NCBI GenBank assembly: GCA_024516155.1
Contig: JAJJXM010000101.1
Span: forward strand, 1-64,000
Direction: 5' to 3'
From: Pyronema omphalodes
Taxonomy: Eukaryota; Ascomycota; Pezizomycetes; Pezizales; Pyronemataceae
DNA length: 64,000 nucleotides
The first letter of the stretch is position 1; each line of letters starts with the position of its first letter. Of this stretch, positions 47,501 to 57,437 are shown piece after piece. The position numbers were made by a program, and so were the translations under genes. A model generated the notes under the pieces. It saw only the letters and a program-made list of their open reading frames with translations. It was not told the origin of the DNA and did no database searches.

Positions 47501-48289
47501 TTACGTCATGCATAGTGGTGGAACTTTAAGGATATGGCTAGGAGGAATCAGGATATATGAAACAAAATATTTGCATAGGTCATTGCATGATGTAGAGAAA
47601 CATCCAGACTTAGATCCGGGCTTGGAGTTGATGGGAGTGATGTTGGATTTGAGGAATAAGGCTGGTTTGGTAGGTGTAATATAATATGATATAATGATAT
47701 TTGATTTACATCACTGCCGGTTCTCTCGCGGCTCAGTTTGGATGAAAAAGCCCCATACAAAAACATTTCGAGTCCGTGGTAGTCTTCAACTGTAAGATCA
47801 AAGCTTACATAGGCACCATCAAAACATATAATGCATCAGAAGGAATATCAACCAACAACCGCATACCACATACCACATACCACATACCGACAGCAAGAAA
47901 TCCTCAAAATCCCTCTTATCGTTAATCCCCAATGTCTGAAGTCCTCCCCTGTCTTTCATCACTTGTGAAGTTTTCTATAGCAGCATTTGAATGATCGGAT
48001 GATTGGGGATACATCAGCTGCTCGGGTGCAGGAGTAGATTCATTAGATTCATTACATTTGGATGCTTTAAAGAGGAGTATCTGCTATCCAGCTGTTCTGG
48101 GATTAGAATTCGATCAAGACTTGGAAAATTTACTGCAAGCAGAAGATGTTGATATCAGGGATAGTGATATTGCGAATAATATCTGGGATGTACGTTATTG
48201 GAGGGCTTTCCATCGCTCTGTAGCAACGAATGGGAGAGCATATTTCACCACAAAAAACATTTTCTACAGAACGCGAATAGGGCACTAGG
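44511..48289. other. Mostly gene-free region with short simple repeats
   Basis: Holds the promoter of the FAD-protein gene near 44.5-44.7 kb, a GC-rich patch to 44.85 kb, GTATGGCCTC-type repeats near 45,975-46,020, (TTGG)n near 46,207, AATCATAG repeats near 46,745-46,770, a run of about 18 G near 47,360-47,376, and CATACCA repeats near 47,865-47,890. No gene is supported except the possible relic at 48058-48288. Confidence 0.4.
48058..48288 (+). pseudogene. Possible tail of a HET-domain protein (76 codons)
   Basis: The frame contains RYWRAFHRSVATNGRAYFTT, which recalls the region before the conserved C-terminal segment (R-x-F-F-x-T-x-x-G-x-x-G-x-G) of fungal HET proteins, but the Gly-rich end is missing and the frame stops at a hairpin next to the hexamer array. 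Weak resemblance only. Confidence 0.2.
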
Positions 48290-48321
48290 ATAGACAGGGG
48301 GATAGGTACCCCCCTGTCTAT
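48290..48321. repeat. Perfect 12-bp inverted repeat beside the hexamer array
   Basis: ATAGACAGGGGG (48290-48301) and CCCCCTGTCTAT (48310-48321) are exact reverse complements around the 8-nt loop ATAGGTAC. The right arm directly abuts the (TTGTAG)n array. Confidence 0.85.
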
Positions 48322-48635
48322 TAGTTGTAGTTGTAGTTGTAGTTGTAGTTGTAGTTGTAGTTGTAGTTGTAGTTGTAGTTGTAGTTGTAGTTGTAGTTGT
48401 AGTTGTAGTTGTAGTTGTAGTTGTAGTTGTAGTTGTAGTTGTAGTTGTAGTTGTAGTTGTAGTTGTAGTTGTAGTTGTAGTTGTAGTTGTAGTTGTAGTT
48501 GTAGTTGTAGTTGTAGTTGTAGTTGTAGTTGTAGTTGTAGTTGTAGTTGTAGTTGTAGTTGTAGTTGTAGTTGTAGTTGTAGTTGTAGTTGTAGTTGTAG
48601 TTGTAGTTGTAGTTGTAGTTGTAGTTGTAGTTGTA
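48322..48635 (+). repeat. (TTGTAG)n hexamer array, about 52 copies
   Basis: About 310 bp of apparently perfect TTGTAG repeats. On the minus strand (CTACAA) all three frames are stop-free and read Gln-Leu, poly-Thr or Tyr-Asn repeats; these frames are by-products of the repeat and not genes. The purity suggests recent expansion. Confidence 0.97.
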
Positions 48636-49398
48636 CTCGCAATTTGCTTGCAAAACAGGGGGTTCGGGAATTTTCCTAGTAAAGATACTACATACAAGAT
48701 AGGTGGATATTAACATCAAGGGTTTGTATGCGGAAAAATTGTAACCCTTAACATTAAAATAAGAGGAAATAGTGAATTCAATACAACCCATGATATTTCC
48801 TTGGTTTTGTCATCCATATATTTCCAATCTTACCCAATTTCAACTTTACCAACCTAGCCAAACAGAAAATCAAATCGAAATCATAAAAATCGAAATCATA
48901 AAAATCATCAATTTTTCATCATAAATCAACCGCATACAAGCATACAAGCATATACAAAAAAAAACAGCAGAAATCGCGAAGACCTTTTTTTGTAACAAAA
49001 ACATTCATTCATGCATCCATCCATTCATTCATTCATTCATTTTTTTCACCAGTAACAACAACCAACCAACAACCGCAACCAACAACGATTCACCAGACAA
49101 TTCTCCGAACAATTCCCTAAGCAATCTCATCTAGTCCATCGATCCATACGAAACAGAATCCAATCCGCTTATAATTCAATAAAAAAAAACGCCGTTTAAA
49201 AAAACAAAGAAAAAAAAGGAAAGAAAGACATAGACATAGACAAATTCCACTGCTTCTCACTGCTGACTGCTTCGTATCCTTGGGTATCGCGCATCATCAT
49301 AACTCCCAACTACCATTCCCAACTCCCAGTTCCTTCCTCCTCCCTCCTTGCATCCCCATCCTCCCCCCATCTCCTCCTTCTCCCATCCTCACGCCGCC
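48636..49398. other. Spacer with AT-rich and TTCA-type simple repeats
   Basis: Contains poly-A patches, (CATT)n near 49,010-49,040 and pyrimidine-rich DNA at 49,320-49,380 next to the MGM1 3' end. No gene is supported. Confidence 0.4.
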
Positions 49399-52340
49399 CT
49401 AAAAGAACCTCCCCCACCTGGCCGGGGGCACACCCTCACCCTCCCTCCTAACCGCATCCTGAGGATGTTTCTTCGACTTCTCCAACGCCATAAGCGATTC
49501 CATTTTCTCCAATGCAAGTTCAAGCAACTGTTTCCGTTGCTGGAGGTCGATATGTTTCCTGATCTTCGGGTCTTCTTTTGCGAAGGCTTCGACTTGTTCT
49601 GCGGAGAGATGGCGGCCTAGACGGTTATCTAGTTCTCTTGGGAACTATTGGGTGTGTTAGTGAATCCGTATATAAACTATTTTTTGGATTCGAGGGATCA
49701 AGAAACAGGAAGGTAGGAAGGAAAGGAAGAACTTACGTGGTAATAAAACTCACTCAATAGCTCGACGTTAAGGAAAAGCACAGCAGTGCTAGTAAGTTTC
49801 TCCGCCACGACATCCAAAAAGATTTCCGGGCAATAATATTTGCCACTAGAATCCTTACATTGTTTTCCCTTCAGAGCCATAAGCCGCATTTTCAGCAGCT
49901 CAGCTCTTTCTCTCAAGAAAACACCTTCTCTAGCTTTCTCCAACAAACCGACGCTCCATTCCGCTTGTCCTTCCTGACCTTTACCTTCCCGGACACGATC
50001 AACCCATCCCATTGCCTGTCCAAGCTTCTTCTTACCAATGGTTTGCTGCATGTTCTTTAATGCCTCTTCACAGGCTTTTAGTTCATCTTTTAGTAACCGC
50101 TGGGCATTTTCCCGGGATTTATCCCATTCTCTGTCTTCGATTTCAATCTCGTATTTATAAGGCTTGATACAGTTTTCCACCTGATCACTGGTGGAGTAGA
50201 ATCGTTCGTTAAGGATGCTATTAGTAGCGTCCTGGATTGCGGCTTTGGCCATGGGGTGTTCCCGGAAGGTGGATTCCTGGACTAGACGGTCCATATGTTG
50301 ACCTAGAGCGCGGGCTACAACATCGGTGGCTAGACGTCCGAATCCCATTTTAGTTAAGCTGGAAGTAGAAGCGTCTAGTTTTCTATGCCAGTAAAGGGAA
50401 TCAGGGTCGGCTTTGGGGAGCTCGCTGAGAGATTTCTCGTCGAGACGGACACGGGTTAGGTCGTCGGGAAGAGGCTTGTTCCAGTAGCGTTGTGCGAGGA
50501 AGTCGAGAACTTTTTGGTCAAGCTCGTGCTTGAGTAATTCGCGCACCTGGGGACGGCCAAAAGACTCGGTGAAGAATTTGAAGGAGTGCTTGAAACGGTC
50601 GAGAGATTCAGCGAGGTAGGTTTCGGCGGTTAGGGGGCGGTCGTTGTATTGGACTTTAAATTCATAGGTGGCTTCTTCGAGCTCTTGGTGGATTGCGTCG
50701 GAGGTGGATTGGAGGCTGCTGGCCATAGTTTGCTCCAATACGCTCATCAATTTAGTACGGAGATTGATGGTTCCGACAGTGGTGCCGCTCTCGGGAGAGA
50801 ATTCGGGGTGTGCGGAAAAGAAGTTCGATTCATTTTTGGAGATGGCAGAGGTAATGTTGGCGTTCTTTCCAAAGAAGTATCCAGTCTGAGGAGCGCGGCA
50901 AACTACACCGACGTAACCGAGGCGGAGAGGGTAGTTTTTGTCCTTGAGAATGTTTTGACCACGCTCTGGCTCTACTAAGTCCATTTTGGTAATGACACCG
51001 ATAGTACGCTCCCCACGGGGGTCAACACGGCGGGAGGCCTTCAGGGCGGTGGAGTTAGCAAGATCAACATCCGCCGCAGAAATAGCGAGAATGACGTTCG
51101 GGGGACGAATGTATTTCTCGCAGAGCTCGGCGATTTTGGTTTTAAGCTCAGCAGGCTGGCCTTCACCGGTGACTTGAATATATCCCGGGAGATCGATGAG
51201 AGACAAGTCAGGGACGTTGGGAGAGTAAATGTTGAGCTGAATAGGGTCGTCGGAGACACAATCTGCCTCAGGAACAGCCAAGTTGAGATCGGTCAAAGTG
51301 CGCTGGACCTGAGCAAAGTCGGTCATCTTTCCCAATCCAAGAGCCGGGAACTCTCCATACTCTGCGGTACTACCGGGGGTGTTGATAAGAGTGAGCTCAA
51401 TGGGACGACGGGTAACCATGTTGGATCCCTTGGGAAGGAATTCATGTCCGACGATAGCTTCTAGGACTGAGGATTTTCCGGAGGATTGGGAGCCGATGAC
51501 GACAATGGAGGGAAGCTGAAGAGCTTGGGTTTGTCCGACTTTTTGGAGAATGTTGCGGATTTCAATCATTTTCTTAGTCAAAACCATCATCTGATCATCC
51601 CGAGCTGCTTGTACCGGACTGCGGCTGTCTTCGTCGGGACCATATCCGAAAGCAGCTGCGGTGGCAGCTCCGGCGGCGAGGTAGGGCTCCTTTCCACCGT
51701 TTCCACTTCCTCCAGCACCACCGTTATTTCCACTGGAGCTTCCGTTTCCACCAGCGGCAGGACCTTCTTTGTTACCAAAGGACATGATATTTTGCATCCA
51801 TTCTGGCATGGCGGGCATGTCTAGCTTGTCAAGGTTCTCGGAAACACTGTCATAGATTCCACCGATTGTCTTCTTTGCTCCATCGGCGGTAGTAGAGGCG
51901 ATATCAACTCCTTGGTTAAAGATTCCTACAGCGAAGCTTCCGGCCTCTATGATACCATCGTTAGCAGGTGCCTGAACGGTTGGAGTTGGCGACTAACGCT
52001 CAGCCTTGTACTGTACATACGCGAGTCCGGCAATAGCCGCGCCTCCGAAAGCCGCCGGGATACGGGCAAACTTAAGGACAAGCTTTGGAATGCTTCTCGC
52101 GAAACTCATCTGGCGGACAGCAAGTGCGCCAGAGTTGTGGTAACGGTAGATTTGTCCATTCCATCTGTTTCCGCGAGTTTGAAGGACATTGCGAGAAGGG
52201 AGAAGACCGCCGGCGGTGGGGGTGCGCACAGGAGTAGTCAAAGGTGTGTAGAAGCGACGGATGGCGAGAATGGGTGTTCGGCGAGGTGCTGAGGTTGTAA
52301 TCGTGCCCGAAAGTCGGGACGATAAAAGCCGTGAACTCAT
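49399..52340 (-). CDS. MGM1: Mgm1/OPA1-type mitochondrial dynamin-like GTPase (two introns)
   Basis: Exons (minus) 52340-51998, 51946-49737 and 49644-49399 give 932 aa. Intron 1 (51 bp, GTTAGT, GCTAAC branch, CATAG) removes an in-frame TAG; intron 2 (92 bp, GTAAGT, CTAAC, AATAG) joins FYYH to FPRELDNRLGRHLS. The ATG at 52340 starts an Arg/Ser-rich mitochondrial presequence. A first transmembrane segment lies near 95-111, and a second, Ala/Gly-rich hydrophobic segment at 203-217 fits the rhomboid-protease (Pcp1) cleavage site that makes short Mgm1. GTPase motifs: GSQSSGKSS (266-274), DLPG (366-369), TKMD (434-437). The C-terminus is the GTPase-effector-like helical end. The protein drives inner-membrane fusion and crista shape. 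It is transcribed divergently from DUG3. An in-frame ATG at 52508 would add 56 residues and is less likely. Confidence 0.93.
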
Positions 52341-53343
52341 GGCGACGTATCCACGAGGCGGTGGTGAGATGGGAGCTTCGTTGCGGCGGTTGTAGGGGCT
52401 CGCGAGGTTCGGTGCGTTGTCGCTAGTATGAAAGGTGGGGTGTGCGTTGCTTGGCAAGGCTGGATGGGGCCCCGCGGTTATGTAACGCGGTAAAACGATG
52501 ATCCGCACGAGTTGGAGATGAAGTTATTCACAGATTCCAGTGTGTAGGGATATAGTTCACAATTGCCAATATCGAGAGTTAGAAAGAGTGTATATCTCTT
52601 TGGTGTTTGCCACAATAACAGTGGCAATGTTCTATCGCAAAGGGTTGGAACAGAATTCTTTTTGAGAATTAGTAATAAAAAAACGCATCGTCTTCAACTT
52701 GTCTTCAGAATTTTTTGCTAAACCTCAACTCTGAAGTGTGTGGTGTCACCACAAATTGCAGATGCCGAGGCTGCTGCCCCGCCAAAGGTGATGTCAGCGG
52801 CTCCTAAACCTATCCGGGAAAGTTCTCGATGCATCTTCATCACGTGGACATTCTTCAGCACAGATCCCATCCTCTATGCGTCTAGTGTTATGCACCTCAA
52901 GCTTTCAAGCTCTTGCCTTGCTGTCACAGCGAGAAAAGAACAAAAGCCTCTCAGTCATGTCTGCCAGCTCTCACCTCTCTTGAGAACTCTTATTCCTCAG
53001 CTTCACCAGAATTTTCGGCATCTCAAAAACCTTTCCTCGGCTGTTTAGAGAAACCTCTTAGCTTGTGTGGCGTGCTTGGAATTGCGACATACCAAGCAAT
53101 AACGACGACAGTGACACACGACACCCATTTAAAGCCACAGACCCGCCTGTGCAGATTACTCACGGAGCTGAAACGCTACCAACAGCACAGAAACACCGTG
53201 ACTAACCTGAACGCGATCAAAACACACGATACCGCGTCCGTCTCTCTACAACACCACACTCACTCGCTATCTACACGATCTTCAACGCTAATTGAGCGAC
53301 CGAATACCTTCTTTTCACCCCAGCACTCTGCACCACCGTCGCT
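52341..53343. other. Shared intergenic region between divergent MGM1 and DUG3
   Basis: About 1 kb containing both promoters. No TATA box is obvious for either gene. A 50-codon minus-strand frame (52718-52870) is noted under findings. The long plus-strand open frame beginning at 52,913 is an unspliced extension of DUG3 and not a gene of its own. Confidence 0.5.
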
Positions 53344-54550
53344 ATGTGTAAGTCCGCTGTTCTCCTGCCTCCGTGCCTTGCTACCTCATTTCTTGCATAC
53401 CCGATCACCTCATACTAACCACCTTCCAGGTCGTTTCCTCGTCTATAAAGGCCGTAACCCTATTCTCCTCTCCGACCTAATCCTCAACCCCACTCACTCG
53501 ATCCTAACTCAATCCTACGACTGTCGTCTTCGCCTTGACATCCGCCGTCCTCACAATGGTGACGGATTCGGTATCGGCTACTACACCACCCCGACCCTAT
53601 CATCAGAGCCTTGTATCTTCACTTCCACAACGCCCGCATGGAACTGTGTCAACCTAGCCCGTCTCGCCAGAAAGACCACCAGCTCCCTCGTCTTCGCACA
53701 TGTCAGAGCCACCACTACCGGTGCTTTAAGTGAATCCAACTGTCATCCATTCTCTTATCATAGCTTGATGTGGATGCACAATGGACATTTGGCAAATTTC
53801 AATGGAATCAAGCGATTACTTGTCGGGGCTGTTCGGGATGAATATTTCCTCATGGTAGAGGGAAGCACGGATTCAGAGTGGGCGTTTGCATTGTTCCTTG
53901 ATACTCTTCATTCATTAGGCGTGGATCCGAAAAGCAGTCCCGCTGGAGGATTTGGGCATGCTAAGCTAAGAGAGGCTATGCTTGGAACTATCCGTCGACT
54001 GAATGAATTTTTCGAAGCTACAGGAACAACGGAACCTTCGCTACTGAACTTTGCAGTGGCGGACGGAAATGCCGTGGTTTGTACGAGATATGTTACATCA
54101 AGAGATGATGAGGCGGCAAGTCTTTATTTCTCAAGTGGGACAAGATTTCATGAGTATAAGGAGGGAGGATTTTACAGAATGGAGAGACATGATAGGGGTC
54201 AGGATCTTGTCATGGTTGCATCAGAGCCTTTGACTTTTGAGAGGGGCGATTGGGTTACCGTACCTACGAACTCTATTTTAACGGTGAACAAGCAGACGGT
54301 TTTGATTCATCCTATCAAAGGTATGCTTTACCAAATCCCGAGAGGAGGAAAGATCAACAGCTAACAAACACCTCTAGACAAATACTATCAAAACAACCCC
54401 GCCTACATCCGAAGCAGTAAATTTGCCGAAGAAAAAGGACAAGTTGGTCTAGGACCACGGGATTGTGATGAACGCGATGAAATTGAAGCACAATCACAAT
54501 CACCATCATCTTCTTCTAATCAGTCGACACTTATCAAGACTGCTGCTTAG
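53344..54550 (+). CDS. DUG3: Dug3-type class II glutamine amidotransferase (glutathione degradation), two introns
   Basis: Exons 53344-53347, 53430-54320 and 54378-54550 give 355 aa, close to the 357 aa I recall for yeast Dug3. The first coding exon is only ATG-T; intron 1 (82 bp, GTAAGT, ACTAAC branch, TTCCAG) splits the codon of Cys2, giving Met-Cys-Arg-Phe, the start required for the N-terminal catalytic Cys of this family. Intron 2 (57 bp, GTATGC, GCTAAC, TCTAG) restores HPIKDKYY. Family landmarks: HNGDGFGIGYY, FAHVRATTTG, NCHPFSYHSLMWMHNGHLANF, STDSEWAF. Dug3 with Dug2 forms the cytosolic complex that removes gamma-glutamate from glutathione. The C-terminus is a polar Ser/Gln-rich tail. 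The catalytic residues look intact. Confidence 0.93.
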
Positions 54551-55549
54551 GCTGCTGGCATTGGACAAGTCGATACTGACACTGATACTGATACTGATAT
54601 TGAAGGAGAGGGCGTTGGGAATGGAGAAGAGGAGGATGAGGAAGAGGGAAGTGGTGGATTGCAGATTATTCGCAAGCTACCTATGGTGAAGGTGAAGGTG
54701 GAGTCTGGGTGTTCTCTCTTTTGATATTCGACGATATTGGGGAGTTCGGGGAGTCTAGTGGCAAACAGATGTTATATTATGACATAGAGGAGTTGATGAC
54801 CGGCGTTTTATTTTTTTTATATTGTGGGTTGGTTAAATTTGCATAAGACACATTTTTTGTCTTTTGTTTTTTTGTCTTGGATAGGGAGTTTTTCATTTGT
54901 GTTTTTATTGCTTTAGGATGAGGAATTCAAGGCAGGGGAAGAGGAGGAGGAAGGTAATGGTTGTGGTTGTGGTCGTGGTTGTGGTCGTGGTTGTGGTCGT
55001 GGTTGTGGTGGGGTATTGATAGTTGGGTTATTATCTTTGTTAGCTATCTCAGATATATAGGAGAAAGAGATTATTGGAATTGTTGATTTAACATTTTTTT
55101 TTCTATGGCCATTGATGTTAATATGTTGCTTTTCTTGTGTGCTTGAATACCTTCCTATCACCACTAAGAAACTTACATCCAAGGTTAAATTCAGCACACG
55201 AGTTTAATGGGGCAGGTACATAGGTAGGTAGGTAGTAAGAAACATGGCAATGTTATGAAATAATATCATCAATTATCAATTCGTCAAATCATTAATCATC
55301 GTCAATTCATTAATCATCGTCAATTCATATCATCACATTATAGAACTGTTACGGTAAAGCAGTATAAAGTTTAACGATTATAACAAAGCGTCACCAAGCG
55401 TCACCAAACAATAAATACAAAGCACCATCAAAGCATCATGGAGCATTACAAATCCTCAAGCGCTACAAGTATCACCAACTCACCCCACCCTAAACATCAC
55501 CAACATCACAACACATCGCGAATCATAAATTGAAAATCACCGATTCCAA
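54551..55549. other. Spacer with short tandem repeats after DUG3
   Basis: Contains (GATACT)n near 54,575-54,600, GTGGTTGTGGTC repeats near 54,955-55,010 and a 22-bp imperfect repeat (TCATTAATCATCGTCAAT) near 55,285-55,335. A 94-codon minus-strand frame here is repeat-derived. No gene is supported. Confidence 0.4.
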
Positions 55550-55822
55550 CCCCCCCCCCCCCCCCATAACCCAACCCATAACCCATAACCCATAACCCAT
55601 AACCCATAACCCATAACCCATAACCCATAACCCATAACCCATAACCCATAACCCATAACCCATAACCCATAACCCATAACCCATAACCCATAACCCATAA
55701 CCCATAACCCATAACCCATAACCCATAACCCATAACCCATAACCCATAACCCATAACCCATAACCCATAACCCATAACCCATAACCCATAACCCATAACC
55801 CATAACCCATAACCCATAACCC
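55550..55822 (+). repeat. C16 run and (CCCATAA)n satellite, about 35 copies
   Basis: A 16-base C run (55550-55565) leads into about 250 bp of CCCATAA units, nearly perfect, with one shortened unit (CCCAA) near the start, ending CCCTCTTACCC. The complementary unit TTATGGG differs from the common fungal telomere repeat TTAGGG by one inserted base. The 7-bp period leaves all three minus-strand frames open, coding Met-Gly-Tyr-Gly-Leu-Trp-Val repeats that are not a gene. tRNA-Val starts 100 bp to the right. Confidence 0.95.
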
Positions 55823-55921
55823 TCTTACCCTCTCTCCATCCTCCAATACCCATCCTCAATAACCAATAACCATCACAATAACAGTCTATATCACTAAGTT
55901 TTGGAATTCCGACAACAAAAT

Positions 55922-55995
55922 GGTTTCATGGTGTAGTTGGTTATCACATCAGTCTAACACACTGAAGGTCCCCAGATCGAGCCTGGGTGAAATCA
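55922..55995 (+). tRNA. tRNA-Val (AAC)
   Basis: A 74-nt cloverleaf: acceptor GGTTTCA/TGAAATC (one G-U) plus A73, anticodon stem TCAGT/ACTGA with loop CTAACAC (AAC), T-arm CCCAG-ATCGAGC-CTGGG. No intron. A long T run from about 56,000 ends transcription. Confidence 0.94.
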
Positions 55996-57171
55996 ATCAT
56001 TTTTTTTTTTTTCTTTCTTTTTTTCTTTCCCCCCCCCCCCGCCTTGTTTTTATAATGTTGTATAGATAAACTTTTATCTCCATCATATTTGTTTGTTAAA
56101 TCAATTGTGTTTTCGGTATCCAACTGATTATCATTGACCTCTCGGCCGCTGAAAAAAATAAGGGGGGGAGGGGTGGCAGCAATTGAATTAAATTGAATCG
56201 ATGCTAGGAGTTTTCAAGTTACTCCAATACTTCAATGCACCGAATTCAAATCAACTGCTAGTATCTACCGTCCGATGAATTTAACCGATAATAGCTTAAA
56301 GAGCTCATGGAATTTTTGCCAACCCAACTTCCTCGCAACTTTCTCGCTGCCTGCGTCTATTATCTATATCTACATCTATATACTCAGAGAATTGACCTGT
56401 CATGTTGTATCAGAAATTAGAAGATCCATCCCGAAAAATATATCATGGATAGATATAGCAAAATTTCCTAAGAGGATCTAGGAGTATAAGATCATAGAAG
56501 CAAAGATACAAGAATCTATCTATCATTTTGTACGTAAAAAGATTTGGAACGTCTGTGGTGTTGCCGTATTGTTATCATCGTGGGTTTAATTAAATATGGA
56601 TATGGATATGGATATGGATATGGAAGACATATTACACGATAATTAGGTTACCATCACCATCACCATATCACGTATGTAATAACGAATAGCCAGGGACTAA
56701 GTGCCTAGGTAGTAGGTACATACGTGTAGGTAGTAGGTACCTCTAACAGAAGTCTAGAAGATTAGAAGACCAAGGTACCCGATACAGGGGTATCTACATG
56801 TAGTTACAAGGGTAAGTTTAAAGTCCATCCGGTGTTCTATTGTATCACTCCACTATCACTCCCGAGTTTTGTACCCCCATACAACTTCCAACTTCCGACT
56901 TTTAGCTTCCAACACCAAGACCACAACCTTTATGAAGCACTAAATATCTTCCGATGATTATAGTTTAAAATTAGGTATAATAGAGGGGCTTAATATATAT
57001 AATCTGTTAACCTTCCTCAGGACCTCAGGAAATCCTACGGTTACGGTTGTAACGTTGCTAAATGTACGGCGAGAATTCTATGGGGTATCCCGTATGTACT
57101 AAACACCCCGCTTGATGAATCGTTGGATAGTGATCCTATGTAACGCGGGGTCATTAGGACTCGGATAAAAT
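55996..57171. other. Spacer between tRNA-Val and the copia element
   Basis: Holds a T-rich run and a C run after the tRNA, (GGATAT)n near 56,596-56,623, CATCAC repeats near 56,651, and TAGGTAGTAGGTAC-type repeats near 56,705-56,740. No gene is supported. Confidence 0.4.
57167..57171. repeat. Target-site duplication AAAAT (left)
   Basis: AAAAT immediately before the 5' LTR equals AAAAT at 62620-62624 after the 3' LTR, as expected from a 5-bp staggered integration. Confidence 0.9.
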
Positions 57172-57332
57172 TGTTGAAGTGCGCCTAAGGCCCTAGTGCT
57201 TAGGTGGAGGTGGACCACTCTCTATGTATAGGCACTCGCTTGCCCGTCTATGTCTGACTCCTTACGCTCGTTAATACATTCGGTCACCACCTCCACTTTC
57301 TTCTTCTCCTCGTGCCTGTGAGACCTTCGACA
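57172..57332 (+). repeat. 5' LTR of the copia element (161 bp)
   Basis: Begins TGTTGAAG and ends CTTCGACA, near-perfect inverted ends with the usual TG...CA. Identical by eye to 62459-62619. It should hold the promoter and start site. Confidence 0.95.
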
Positions 57333-57344
57333 GGTTATGAGCCC
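57333..57344 (+). promoter_or_regulatory. Primer-binding site matching the tRNA-iMet anticodon arm
   Basis: GGTTATGAGCCC directly after the LTR is the reverse complement of GGGCTCATAACC, the anticodon stem-loop of eukaryotic initiator tRNA-Met. Drosophila copia is known to prime with a 5' half of tRNA-iMet cut in this arm; the same use is inferred here, instead of the usual tRNA 3' end. Confidence 0.75.
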
Positions 57345-57437
57345 TTGCGTAACCGCTACTCTTACCGTTATCCTTTATTAGTCATAACTTATATTATTTC
57401 TTCATTTTCCCCTTAATTTTAATCACTCTCTCCCACG

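Noticed and set aside
48130..48791. Three long minus-strand frames coding Gln-Leu, poly-Thr and Tyr-Asn repeats
   Set aside because: All are products of the (TTGTAG)n array, which has no stop in any minus-strand frame.
52913..53429. Long N-terminal extension of the DUG3 frame
   Set aside because: The extension is not family-like; the 4-nt exon plus intron gives the exact Met-Cys-Arg-Phe start required for catalysis.
55506..55859. Minus-strand frames coding Met-Gly-Tyr-Gly-Leu-Trp-Val repeats
   Set aside because: Product of the 7-bp CCCATAA satellite; the same peptide appears in all three frames.
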